Positions 19,706 to 26,992 of a DNA stretch of 64,000 nucleotides are shown here, in pieces. The stretch covers positions 182,554 through 246,553 of the forward strand of contig NZ_FNFB01000002.1 in NCBI RefSeq assembly GCF_900100395.1. The letters are read 5' to 3'. How positions within the stretch are numbered: position 1 is the first letter of the stretch; each line of letters starts with the position of its first letter. A program made the position numbers and the translations under genes. The notes under the pieces are model-generated. The model made no database searches, was not told the origin of the DNA, and was given only the letters and a program-made list of their open reading frames with translations. The DNA is from Nonomuraea maritima. Its GTDB lineage: Bacteria > Actinomycetota > Actinomycetes > Streptosporangiales > Streptosporangiaceae.

Positions 19706-20005
19706 ATGATCCGTCGCATCATCCGTAAACGGCGCCCCGCGCCCACGCTCGTCGGCATCAGCCTGGAGGAGGAGCTCGCGCTCATCAGGGTCGAGCTGAT
19801 GTACGGCCTGCGCGTCAACCGCGAGGCGTACCTGCGCAGGAAGGTCGACGAGCGCAACGAGACGGTGAGCCGCATGCGCGACCGCGAGCCCGCCGAGATG
19901 CTGGCCGACCTGCGCGGCTCGCTGGAGCGTACGGTCCGGCCCAAGGTGGTCGACCTGCAGAGCAGGCGCCAGGCGCGGGCGAGCCAGGACTCCGAACCCG
20001 CCTGA
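19706..20005 (+). CDS. Small charged hypothetical protein
   Basis: Unrecognised cytoplasmic protein of 99 aa. It is strongly charged and mostly helical: basic start MIRRIIRKRRPAPTL, a central helix SLEEEELALIRVELMYGLR-like (read here as ISLEEELALIRVELMYGL), then REAYLRRKVDERNETVSRMR and a polar tail. ATG 19706 has GGGAGG five bases upstream. It stands alone between the protease terminator and the secretion-type operon. The coding pattern is normal for the genome, which supports a real gene. Confidence 0.55.
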   Translation: MIRRIIRKRRPAPTLVGISLEEELALIRVELMYGLRVNREAYLRRKVDERNETVSRMRDREPAEMLADLRGSLERTVRPKVVDLQSRRQARASQDSEPA

Positions 20006-20335
20006 TCGGTTCCCTCCGCTCGCGATCCATACCGAATCCGCAGGTCGTGAGAGTACTTGCCTGTTTTGGACAGGATTCCGTGGCGGCCGGGCTATGCGCC
20101 TTTATGGCGAATGGCCTGGTCGAATGGTGATTTCGCCCAGAAGTGCCGGCAATCGGGTCCTGAGCCCGCCCTGTGAGACCGGTTTGCCGTCCGGGACCGT
20201 CATGCCGCAGCATGGGCGTGGCTTTCCTGGAACAATGGCGGAGACCGGATAGGGTGACTACTTCACCGCGGATGATGGGGATCGGCAACGGACGACACCG
20301 CGCCAGCCGGGGGGATAGGCGCGAGCGGAGGCGTG
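20006..20335. other. 330-bp non-coding leader of the Tcp-like operon
   Basis: No gene was found. The stretch is less GC-rich than its neighbours and presumably carries the promoter of the downstream operon. Two small dyads are visible: CCTGT/ACAGG around TTTGG (20060-20074) and CATGC/GCATG around CGCA near 20202-20215. A TAGGGT-like -10 lies near 20248, but no convincing -35 was seen. Confidence 0.4.
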
Positions 20336-21349
20336 ATGGCTCGTAGGTCTACCGTCCACGATCCTCGGATCGCAGACGGTCCCGGCCTTTCCGCGACCCT
20401 GGACGCGGCCGACTTCGACACGCCCCCGCCGCGCAGGCCGCGGCGGGGTGGCTGGTCGGGTGGCGGTGGGCGGTGGCTGGTGTGGACCGGCCGCATCATT
20501 CTCTGGGCACTTATCGCAGTAATCCTGGTTAATGGGGTCCGTGCCCCATTTGAGAGGTTTACCCAGCAAGAGTCCGCTTCGCCGGCCGGGGTCACGCCGG
20601 CGAACAAGGGATTCCCCGCTGAACAGGGCATGTCATTCGCCGCACAGTTCGCCGGCGTCTATCTGAATTTCAACCCCGACGACGCCGCGAGCAGGTCACG
20701 TAAGCTCGCGGCGTTCCTGGCCGAGGGCATGGACCCGCAAATGGGCTGGGACGGCTTCGGCCGCTACGCCGCCGTCGCGATCCAGCCGTACGACATCGAG
20801 GTGGCCGACGCCCACAACGCCGTGGTCAGCGTGGCCTTCCAGTCCGGTCCCCGCCGGCTGATGCTCTCGGTGCCGCTCTACTCCTCCGGCGGCGAGGCCG
20901 GCAGGAGGTTCGTGGTGGCCGGGCGACCGGCGATCCTGCCCGCGCCCGCTCCGGCCCAGCTCCCCCAGGTGGCCGAGCCCGAGACCGACGACGCGACAGC
21001 CGCCGAGCTCAAACCGCAGCTGGAGGGTTTCTTCAAGGACTACGCCGACGGCGACACCGCCGGGCTGCAACGCTACGTCGCCGCCGGCAAGAGCCTGCCG
21101 AGCTTCGCGGGCGCGTTCACCTTCTCGCAGCTCAAGGAAGTCGTGGTGCCGGTGGGGGGCGCCACCCGAGAGATCCAGGCGGTCGTGGTCTGGGCAGTGC
21201 CGAACGGCGACGTCCCGGCCACGCCCAGCGCCACCGACCCGGCCGCGGTCGGCGGCACGCTGGAGCAGGTCTATCGCCTGACCGTCGAGAAGCAGGGCGA
21301 CAAGTGGTTCGTCGCCGACATCCGTGGCGGCGGCCGGGTCCTTGGATAG
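20336..21349 (+). CDS. TcpC-like conjugation/secretion protein (VirB8-type)
   Basis: Membrane protein of about 337 aa, first gene of the Tcp-like operon. It has a Pro/Arg-rich cytoplasmic start (residues 1-45), one helix WTGRIILWALIAVILVNGVR, then two extracytoplasmic NTF2-like domains (about 90-200 and 220-335) ending in YRLTVEKQGDKWFVADIRG. This is the architecture of TcpC, the VirB8-like scaffold of Gram-positive conjugation systems. ATG 20336 was chosen over the adjoining GTG 20333 because GGAGG ends at 20331. The small membrane protein follows after 45 bp. Confidence 0.72.
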   Translation: MARRSTVHDPRIADGPGLSATLDAADFDTPPPRRPRRGGWSGGGGRWLVWTGRIILWALIAVILVNGVRAPFERFTQQESASPAGVTPANKGFPAEQGMSFAAQFAGVYLNFNPDDAASRSRKLAAFLAEGMDPQMGWDGFGRYAAVAIQPYDIEVADAHNAVVSVAFQSGPRRLMLSVPLYSSGGEAGRRFVVAGRPAILPAPAPAQLPQVAEPETDDATAAELKPQLEGFFKDYADGDTAGLQRYVAAGKSLPSFAGAFTFSQLKEVVVPVGGATREIQAVVVWAVPNGDVPATPSATDPAAVGGTLEQVYRLTVEKQGDKWFVADIRGGGRVLG

Positions 21350-21394
21350 ACGCGCGGCCGCTCCGCTGATCGGTACCCCCCGGGAGGACAAGAA

Positions 21395-21676
21395 GTGACC
21401 TTGAAGACCATAGTGCTCACCTTGCTGGAGATGACGCCGGCGCCGACGTCCACCGGCATCGACACCGGCGGGCTCGCCGACTTCCTGCGCGCGTTCTTCG
21501 CCCCGCTGTTCCTCGTCGTCGTCTCCGTGGTCGCGCTCTTCTTCCTCTTCACCCGTGAGATCACGCGGTTCGTGCAGTTCCTGATCCTGGCCGTGGCCAT
21601 CGGAGTGATCTTCTACGTGCCCAACATCATCGAGGTGACGGCGAAGGCCATCGCGGGAGCGCTCGGCATCAGGTAA
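21395..21676 (+). CDS. Small two-helix membrane protein of the Tcp-like operon
   Basis: Protein of 93 aa with two hydrophobic segments (LFLVVVSVVALFFLF and FVQFLILAVAIGVIFYV) joined by a short charged turn TREITRF. Size, topology and place between TcpC-like and TcpE-like genes suggest a TcpD- or VirB2/VirB3-like pore component, but similarity is too thin to name it. GTG 21395 follows GGGAGGAC. Confidence 0.6.
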   Translation: MTLKTIVLTLLEMTPAPTSTGIDTGGLADFLRAFFAPLFLVVVSVVALFFLFTREITRFVQFLILAVAIGVIFYVPNIIEVTAKAIAGALGIR

Positions 21677-21731
21677 GGGTTGAGATCGCCGCCCGGCGGT
21701 CATGAACGAGCGGGTGGGAGAGGAGGACCGC

Positions 21732-24470
21732 GTGGACCTGCCCACGTATACGAACATCTGGCGAATCGAGAAGCGTCTCTACAAGCTGTACGACCTACGG
21801 CTGCCGATGCCGCTGCCCATCGTCTGGATCGGTGTGTTCGTGGGGGTGTTCGTCCCGTGGTCGCTCCTGCTGGTCCTGGTGGGCGTGCCGGTGGAGATGC
21901 CCTGGCACGTGCTCTACCTCGTGCCGCCCGGCATCGTGACGTGGCTGTCGACCCGTCCGGTCATCGAGGGCAAGCGGCTCACCGAGCTCCTGGAGTCCCA
22001 TCTTCGCTACCTGGGCGAGCCCAAGGCCTGGTACCGCCTGACGCCCGGGTCGGAACCCGACACGGTCACCTTCTCCGGCCGCGTCTGGCGGACCACGTAC
22101 GCGCCCGCGAGGTCCACCGAGGCGCGCAAGGCCCGCCGGCCGCAGCGCCGGCGTGAGGGGCAGCGGATCACCGGGCCCCGGCAGGTGCGTCCCGCCGTCG
22201 CCGCCGCTGCAGCCGCGGCCGCGCAGGCTCCCGTCGCCGAGCCGGCCACCCGTACGGGCTGGGGCAGCCGCCGCGGCGCCGCTCCCGCCCTCCGGGCGCG
22301 CGTACGTCCCGAGCCGGTGCCCGGCGTGGCGGCGAGCCCGCCACGGCGCGAGGACGGGCTTCCTGCGCGCTCCGGCTGGCGCCTGGTGTCGCTCCCCGGC
22401 CCCGCTCCGGCCGCCGACCCTCCGGAGCCCGCCGGCGTGCAGGACGGATCGCTCGTCCCTTCCGAGGACGTGTCCCAGGAAGCGGCTCGCTCGGTGCGGG
22501 AACCGGCCGTCGTGCGAAGGGCCCCGCAGGCCGACCCCGACGCCATGGACGCCGAGGCCGTGGCGGGCGACCCGGGTGACATGGACGCCGAGGTCGCGGT
22601 GGCGCGTGAGGTGGGCGTACCGATCAAGACTGCTGAGAGCCGCAGGCCCGCGGCAGGCAAGCCGATCGACACCGAGGCGTTGCGGCGGCTGCGGCGGCTC
22701 GCCGCGAGCGTCGACGCGCCCGCCGACCTGACGCCCGCCGACCTCACGTCCGCCGGGTTCGCGTCCGCCGACCTCGCGCAGGACGAGCCCGCGCCCACCG
22801 TCTTCGCGCCGGCCGAGCCCGTGGCGACCGAGTCGCCCGAGCGCGTGCCCGTCGTGTTGCCTGAGGCAGTCGCGGACGTGCGGGACGAGGACGCGTACGA
22901 CGAGGAGGTAGCTCGCGACCAGCACCGCAAGGGGCAGCCGCCCCGGGTGGGCCCGGCCAAGGTGCTGGCGGCCACGGGGCAGGTCTGGCCCGCGCTCACC
23001 CCGGAGGGCAAGCCCCTGCCCCGCCCGGCCACCGATTTCCACCTCCCCGCACACACCACCACCCCCGCGAAGGACGCGAGTTCCACGCCCGTGAAGGACG
23101 CGGGCCCAACGCCCGTGAAGGACGCGGGCCCAACGCCCGTGAAGGACGCGGGCCCAACGCCCGTGAAGGACGCGGGCCCAACGCCCGTGAAGGACGCGGG
23201 CCCAACGCCCGTGAAGGACGCCGGTCCCGCTGCTGGGTCCTCTGACCGCGGTGCTGCCGCGGAGGAGGGCGAGGGGGCGTTCTCGACCAGGGCGGGTCGG
23301 GGAGAGGCCGTCCCTGCTGCGCGGGACGGGTCCGACGCCGGCAGCGACGCCGTCCCTGTCGCGCGGCAGGACGCCGCCGAGGGTGTAAGACGGGCGGACG
23401 CGCCCGGTGAGAGGCGCGGGGCTCCTACGTTCGAGCGGCCGCGCAGGGTCGTGGGTGACGGCGGCGGCGAGCTCGTCGCCCCGGTGCCAGGGCCGCGTCC
23501 GGGGGAGGGGCGCGTGCGGCGGGTCGAGTCCGTCGTCGGGCGCGACTCCGGCGGATGGCGGCGCATCGCCCAGGTCGTGGTCGGCAACACCGGCGGCATG
23601 CGCACGGACGGGTCCGAGATCGACGAGGCGCGGGCCAGAGGCGTGTTCGCGGGCGGCCGCCGGGTCGTCGTGCTGGGCTGCACCGGCGGCGCCGGCCAGA
23701 CCACGACGGCGCTCATGCTCGGCCACACCTTCGCGAAATACCGCGACGACCGGGTCGTCGCCGTCGACGCCAACACCGGCGGCGGCACCCTGACCAGCAA
23801 GATCCAGCCGGAGACCCCCGAGACCCTGACGTCGTTGCTGTCGGGGCTCGACCGGGTCAGCGGCTACCTCACCATGCGGGGATACACCACGCGGACCGCC
23901 TCGGGCCTCGAGGTGATCAGCGCCGACACCGACGCGGGCGCCGAACAGCGCCTCGCGGACAGGTCCTTCTTCTCCGACCACCGGCTCGGTGAGTCCATGC
24001 GCCTGCTCGACCGCCACTACAAGCTGGCGGTCATCGACCCGGCCGCCGCTCTGGCGGCCCGGTTGCTGCCGTACGCCGACCAGCTCGTGCTGGTGGTGCC
24101 GGCGAGCGAGGAGGCGCCGGAGGCGGTGGCGATGACGTACGAGTGGCTCGACGGGCACGGCTGCGCGGAACTGCGCAGGCGCGCCGTGATGGTGGTCAAC
24201 GGCGTCAGCAGACGTTCGATGGCCGACGTCGAGCAGGCGGAGTCGGTGGCCAGAGGCAGATGCCGGGCCATCGTCAGGGTCCCCTGGGAGGACGACCTGG
24301 CGCCCGAGAAGGCCGAGGTCGTCGATCCCGGGCAGTTGCGCGCGGCCGGGCGGCGGGCCTACCTCGCCCTCGCCGGTGTCGTGGTCGCGGGCTTTGCGGC
24401 ACAGACCGTACGACCGAGCGAAGAGGAGTTGGCGAGTGACCCCCCGGGCACGAGAATCGGTGAGCGATAA
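21732..24470 (+). CDS. TcpE-like membrane domain fused to a MinD/ParA-like ATPase with altered P-loop
   Basis: Fusion of about 912 aa. Residues 1-125 are TcpE-like: DLPTYTNIWRIEKRLYKLYD, then two helices (LPIVWIGVFVGVFVPWSLL and the following VLYLVPPGIVTWL). Residues about 130-640 are a disordered Ala/Pro/Glu linker with a perfect 8-residue repeat (VKDAGPTP). Residues about 645-905 form a MinD/ParA-like fold with VVAVDANTGGG and LAVIDPAAA. The P-loop reads TGGAGQTTT: Gln656 replaces the Walker lysine and the signature lysine is also missing, so ATP hydrolysis is doubtful. GTG 21732 follows AGGAGG; an ATG at 21702 is possible. TcpE and such ATPases are normally separate. Confidence 0.75.
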   Translation: MDLPTYTNIWRIEKRLYKLYDLRLPMPLPIVWIGVFVGVFVPWSLLLVLVGVPVEMPWHVLYLVPPGIVTWLSTRPVIEGKRLTELLESHLRYLGEPKAWYRLTPGSEPDTVTFSGRVWRTTYAPARSTEARKARRPQRRREGQRITGPRQVRPAVAAAAAAAAQAPVAEPATRTGWGSRRGAAPALRARVRPEPVPGVAASPPRREDGLPARSGWRLVSLPGPAPAADPPEPAGVQDGSLVPSEDVSQEAARSVREPAVVRRAPQADPDAMDAEAVAGDPGDMDAEVAVAREVGVPIKTAESRRPAAGKPIDTEALRRLRRLAASVDAPADLTPADLTSAGFASADLAQDEPAPTVFAPAEPVATESPERVPVVLPEAVADVRDEDAYDEEVARDQHRKGQPPRVGPAKVLAATGQVWPALTPEGKPLPRPATDFHLPAHTTTPAKDASSTPVKDAGPTPVKDAGPTPVKDAGPTPVKDAGPTPVKDAGPTPVKDAGPAAGSSDRGAAAEEGEGAFSTRAGRGEAVPAARDGSDAGSDAVPVARQDAAEGVRRADAPGERRGAPTFERPRRVVGDGGGELVAPVPGPRPGEGRVRRVESVVGRDSGGWRRIAQVVVGNTGGMRTDGSEIDEARARGVFAGGRRVVVLGCTGGAGQTTTALMLGHTFAKYRDDRVVAVDANTGGGTLTSKIQPETPETLTSLLSGLDRVSGYLTMRGYTTRTASGLEVISADTDAGAEQRLADRSFFSDHRLGESMRLLDRHYKLAVIDPAAALAARLLPYADQLVLVVPASEEAPEAVAMTYEWLDGHGCAELRRRAVMVVNGVSRRSMADVEQAESVARGRCRAIVRVPWEDDLAPEKAEVVDPGQLRAAGRRAYLALAGVVVAGFAAQTVRPSEEELASDPPGTRIGER
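23102..23221 (+). repeat. Five identical 24-bp tandem repeats inside the TcpE-ATPase gene
   Basis: A 24-bp unit beginning GGGCCCAACGCCCGTGAAGG is repeated five times without a mismatch (starts 23102, 23126, 23150, 23174, 23198), with imperfect copies on either side. The period is in frame and encodes VKDAGPTP in the linker. Such identity suggests recent slippage and a length that varies among strains. Confidence 0.95.
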
Positions 24471-24517
24471 GTGAACAAGCGAGCAGGTCTGGCCCGTTCA
24501 TGCGCCGAGGGGGCGGC

Positions 24518-26992
24518 ATGAGCAGGGCATCGCGTGCGCACCAGCGTCTCGCGGTCCGGTACTTCGACGACCGCATCCTGCTCACGGACACCTGCGCATG
24601 GGCGTACTTCCGCCTTCCGACGGTCAGCTACGAGTTCGTCACGCCTGAGGAACGCGAGGCGCTGGCCACCAACATCACGATCGCGCTGGCCGCGATCCGG
24701 ATGCCCGACGCCGAGGTCCACCTGCGGGTGGCCCACCGCACCTACCCGGCGGCCGAGTGGGCCATGGCCCTCAACGCGACCTCCGACGAGGGGCCGGGCT
24801 GGCGCGACTACCTGGAGGAGATGTACCGGCACGTCTGGGCGAAGGACTTCTGGACAAAGGAGGTCTACCTCGGCGTCCGCCTCGGGCCGCGCGGCAAGCA
24901 GCTCGGCGGCGCGTTCTCCCAGCTCTTCGGCTTCTACCAGAAGACCGAGAAGGTCCTCGGCATGGAGGACGACCACGTGCCCGCCGGCGAGATCGGGCGA
25001 TGGACCGAGCAGGCCGAACGCCTCGGCAGGGCGCTCGCGTCCAGCGCCCTCTACGCCCGTCACGCCACCTCCGTCGAGGTGGCGTGGCTGTTCCAGCACG
25101 CCGCCGCGGGCGGCATCGGCGACCCGGCGCCGTCGGCCAGCCCGCGCAGGCGGTGGGGCAGGGGCGAGATCGAGTCGCTGGTGGAGGGCGAGATCCACAA
25201 CGGCAGGTCGCTGCTGCGGATCGTGCAGCCGCAGGGCGACTCGTACGTCGCCTTCCTGTCGTTCGCCCGTTTCCCCGACCTCATGCCGTTCCCCGACGGC
25301 GAGCCGTGGCTGCACTTCGCCGACCAGCTGCCGTTCCCGGTGGAGATCTCGTCGCGGATGCGGCTGATCCCGGCGGTGAAGGCGTCGAAGGACGTCGCCC
25401 GCAAGCTGGCGCACGCCCGCGACATGGACAACCACATCCGCGAGGCGGGGGCGGAGGCGCCGCTGGCCCTGGCCGAGCAGATCGACGCGGCCCGGATGCT
25501 GGAGCACGGCATCACCAAGGAGCGGCTGCCGTTCGTGTACGGCTGGCACCGCCTGATCGTCTCGGCCCCCACCGAGGAGATCTGCGTGCAGCGGGTGGAG
25601 GCGGTGGTCGAGCACTACCGCGACATGGGCATCGACGTGGTCAACTCGACCGGCGACCAGTTCTCGCTGTTCTGCGAGACGCTGCCCGGCGAGAAGGTGC
25701 GCGTCAACGCCTACGCCCAGCGCCAGCCGCTGCGCACGATCGCGGGCGGCATGGCGACGGCCACCGTCGACCTCGGCGACCGGATGGGCGAGAGCACCGA
25801 GGGCTGGCTGGGGCCGTACATCGGCGAGACGGTCGGCAGGGCGCGCAGCATCGTGCACTTCGACCCCCTGGTGGCGGCGACCCGTAACCGGCCGACCGCC
25901 ATCGCGATCACCGGTGAGCCGGGCGGTGGCAAGACCACGCTCGCGCTGCTGATGATCTACCAGATGGCGCTGCGCGGCGTCACGGTCGCGGTGATCGACC
26001 CGAAGGGCGACGCGGAGTCGCTCGTCCAGCTGCTGGAGAAGCGGGGGCGCAAGGCGCGCGTCATCCCGCTCGGCTCTGCCGCGCCCGGGCTGCTCGACCC
26101 GTTCTCGTTCGGCGACGACATCGCGGCCAAGAAGACCATGGCCACCGAGACGCTGCGGCTGCTGCTGCCGCGCATGTCGGAGGAGCGCGAGTCGGCGATG
26201 ATCCAGGCGGTGGCGGCGGTGTCCAACCAGCCCGACCCGTCGCTGGGCAAGGTGGTCGACTTCCTGGAGCGGGCCGACGACCCCGCCTCGAAGAACCTGG
26301 GGGCGGTGCTGCGGTCGATGTCGGAGATGCACCTGGCCCGGCTCTGCTTCGACCCCTCGGGCGGCGACCAGATCGACAGTGAGGGCTGGACGACCGTCTT
26401 CACGCTGGGCGGGCTCACCCTGCCCGACGTGGCGACGGGCCGCGACGACTACTCCTACGAGCAGCGCCTGTCCGTGGCGCTGCTCTACCTCGTCTCCCAG
26501 TTCGCGCGCAGGCTGATGAACGGCCTCGACCGGCGCGCCCCCAAGGCGATCTTCCTGGACGAGGCGTGGGCGATCACGTCCACGCCCGAGGGCGCGAAGC
26601 TCGTGCCGGAGGTCAGCCGGATGGGCCGCTCCCGCAACACCGCCCTGGTGCTGGTCTCCCAGAACGCCGGAGACCTGCTGAACGAGCAGGTGACCAACTG
26701 CCTGTCGTCCGTGTTCGCGTTCCGGTCCACCGAACGGGTGGAGGTCGACCACGTCATGTCGCTGCTCGGGGTGGAGTCGTCGGAGGAGCACAAGGCGGTG
26801 CTGCGCTCCCTCGGCAACGGTGAATGCATTTTCCGCGATCTCGATGGCAGGGCGGGCCGCATCGGAGTAGACCTGATCTCCGAGGAGCTTCTCCGCTGGC
26901 TCGACACGAATCCGACACACGACAAACCCGTCGCCGCGGGGCATGATGATCTTCAAGGGGGCGTGGGCACGGCGCAGGAGGTACGGTCATGA
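24518..26992 (+). CDS. VirB4/TcpF-type secretion ATPase
   Basis: Energising ATPase of the Tcp-like apparatus, about 824 aa, cytoplasmic or membrane-peripheral. The N-terminal half is the VirB4-family domain (from RYFDDRILLTDTCAWAYFRL). The C-terminal half is a RecA-like motor with Walker A GEPGGGKTTLAL (Lys472), Walker B AIFLDEAWAI (Asp681), and the VSQNAGDLLNEQVTNCLSS motif typical of VirB4/TraC. ATG 24518 sits behind GAGGGGG; ATG 24500 would add six residues. Its stop overlaps the next start by 4 bp (ATGA), indicating coupled translation. Confidence 0.88.
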   Translation: MSRASRAHQRLAVRYFDDRILLTDTCAWAYFRLPTVSYEFVTPEEREALATNITIALAAIRMPDAEVHLRVAHRTYPAAEWAMALNATSDEGPGWRDYLEEMYRHVWAKDFWTKEVYLGVRLGPRGKQLGGAFSQLFGFYQKTEKVLGMEDDHVPAGEIGRWTEQAERLGRALASSALYARHATSVEVAWLFQHAAAGGIGDPAPSASPRRRWGRGEIESLVEGEIHNGRSLLRIVQPQGDSYVAFLSFARFPDLMPFPDGEPWLHFADQLPFPVEISSRMRLIPAVKASKDVARKLAHARDMDNHIREAGAEAPLALAEQIDAARMLEHGITKERLPFVYGWHRLIVSAPTEEICVQRVEAVVEHYRDMGIDVVNSTGDQFSLFCETLPGEKVRVNAYAQRQPLRTIAGGMATATVDLGDRMGESTEGWLGPYIGETVGRARSIVHFDPLVAATRNRPTAIAITGEPGGGKTTLALLMIYQMALRGVTVAVIDPKGDAESLVQLLEKRGRKARVIPLGSAAPGLLDPFSFGDDIAAKKTMATETLRLLLPRMSEERESAMIQAVAAVSNQPDPSLGKVVDFLERADDPASKNLGAVLRSMSEMHLARLCFDPSGGDQIDSEGWTTVFTLGGLTLPDVATGRDDYSYEQRLSVALLYLVSQFARRLMNGLDRRAPKAIFLDEAWAITSTPEGAKLVPEVSRMGRSRNTALVLVSQNAGDLLNEQVTNCLSSVFAFRSTERVEVDHVMSLLGVESSEEHKAVLRSLGNGECIFRDLDGRAGRIGVDLISEELLRWLDTNPTHDKPVAAGHDDLQGGVGTAQEVRS

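Noticed and set aside
23102..23221. CRISPR array
   Set aside because: The 24-bp units are contiguous with no spacers and are in frame with a coding gene.
21795..26956. Long minus-strand frames opposite the TcpE fusion and VirB4-like genes
   Set aside because: No recognisable domain, no ribosome sites, low-complexity translations. The plus-strand frames carry Walker motifs and membrane segments.
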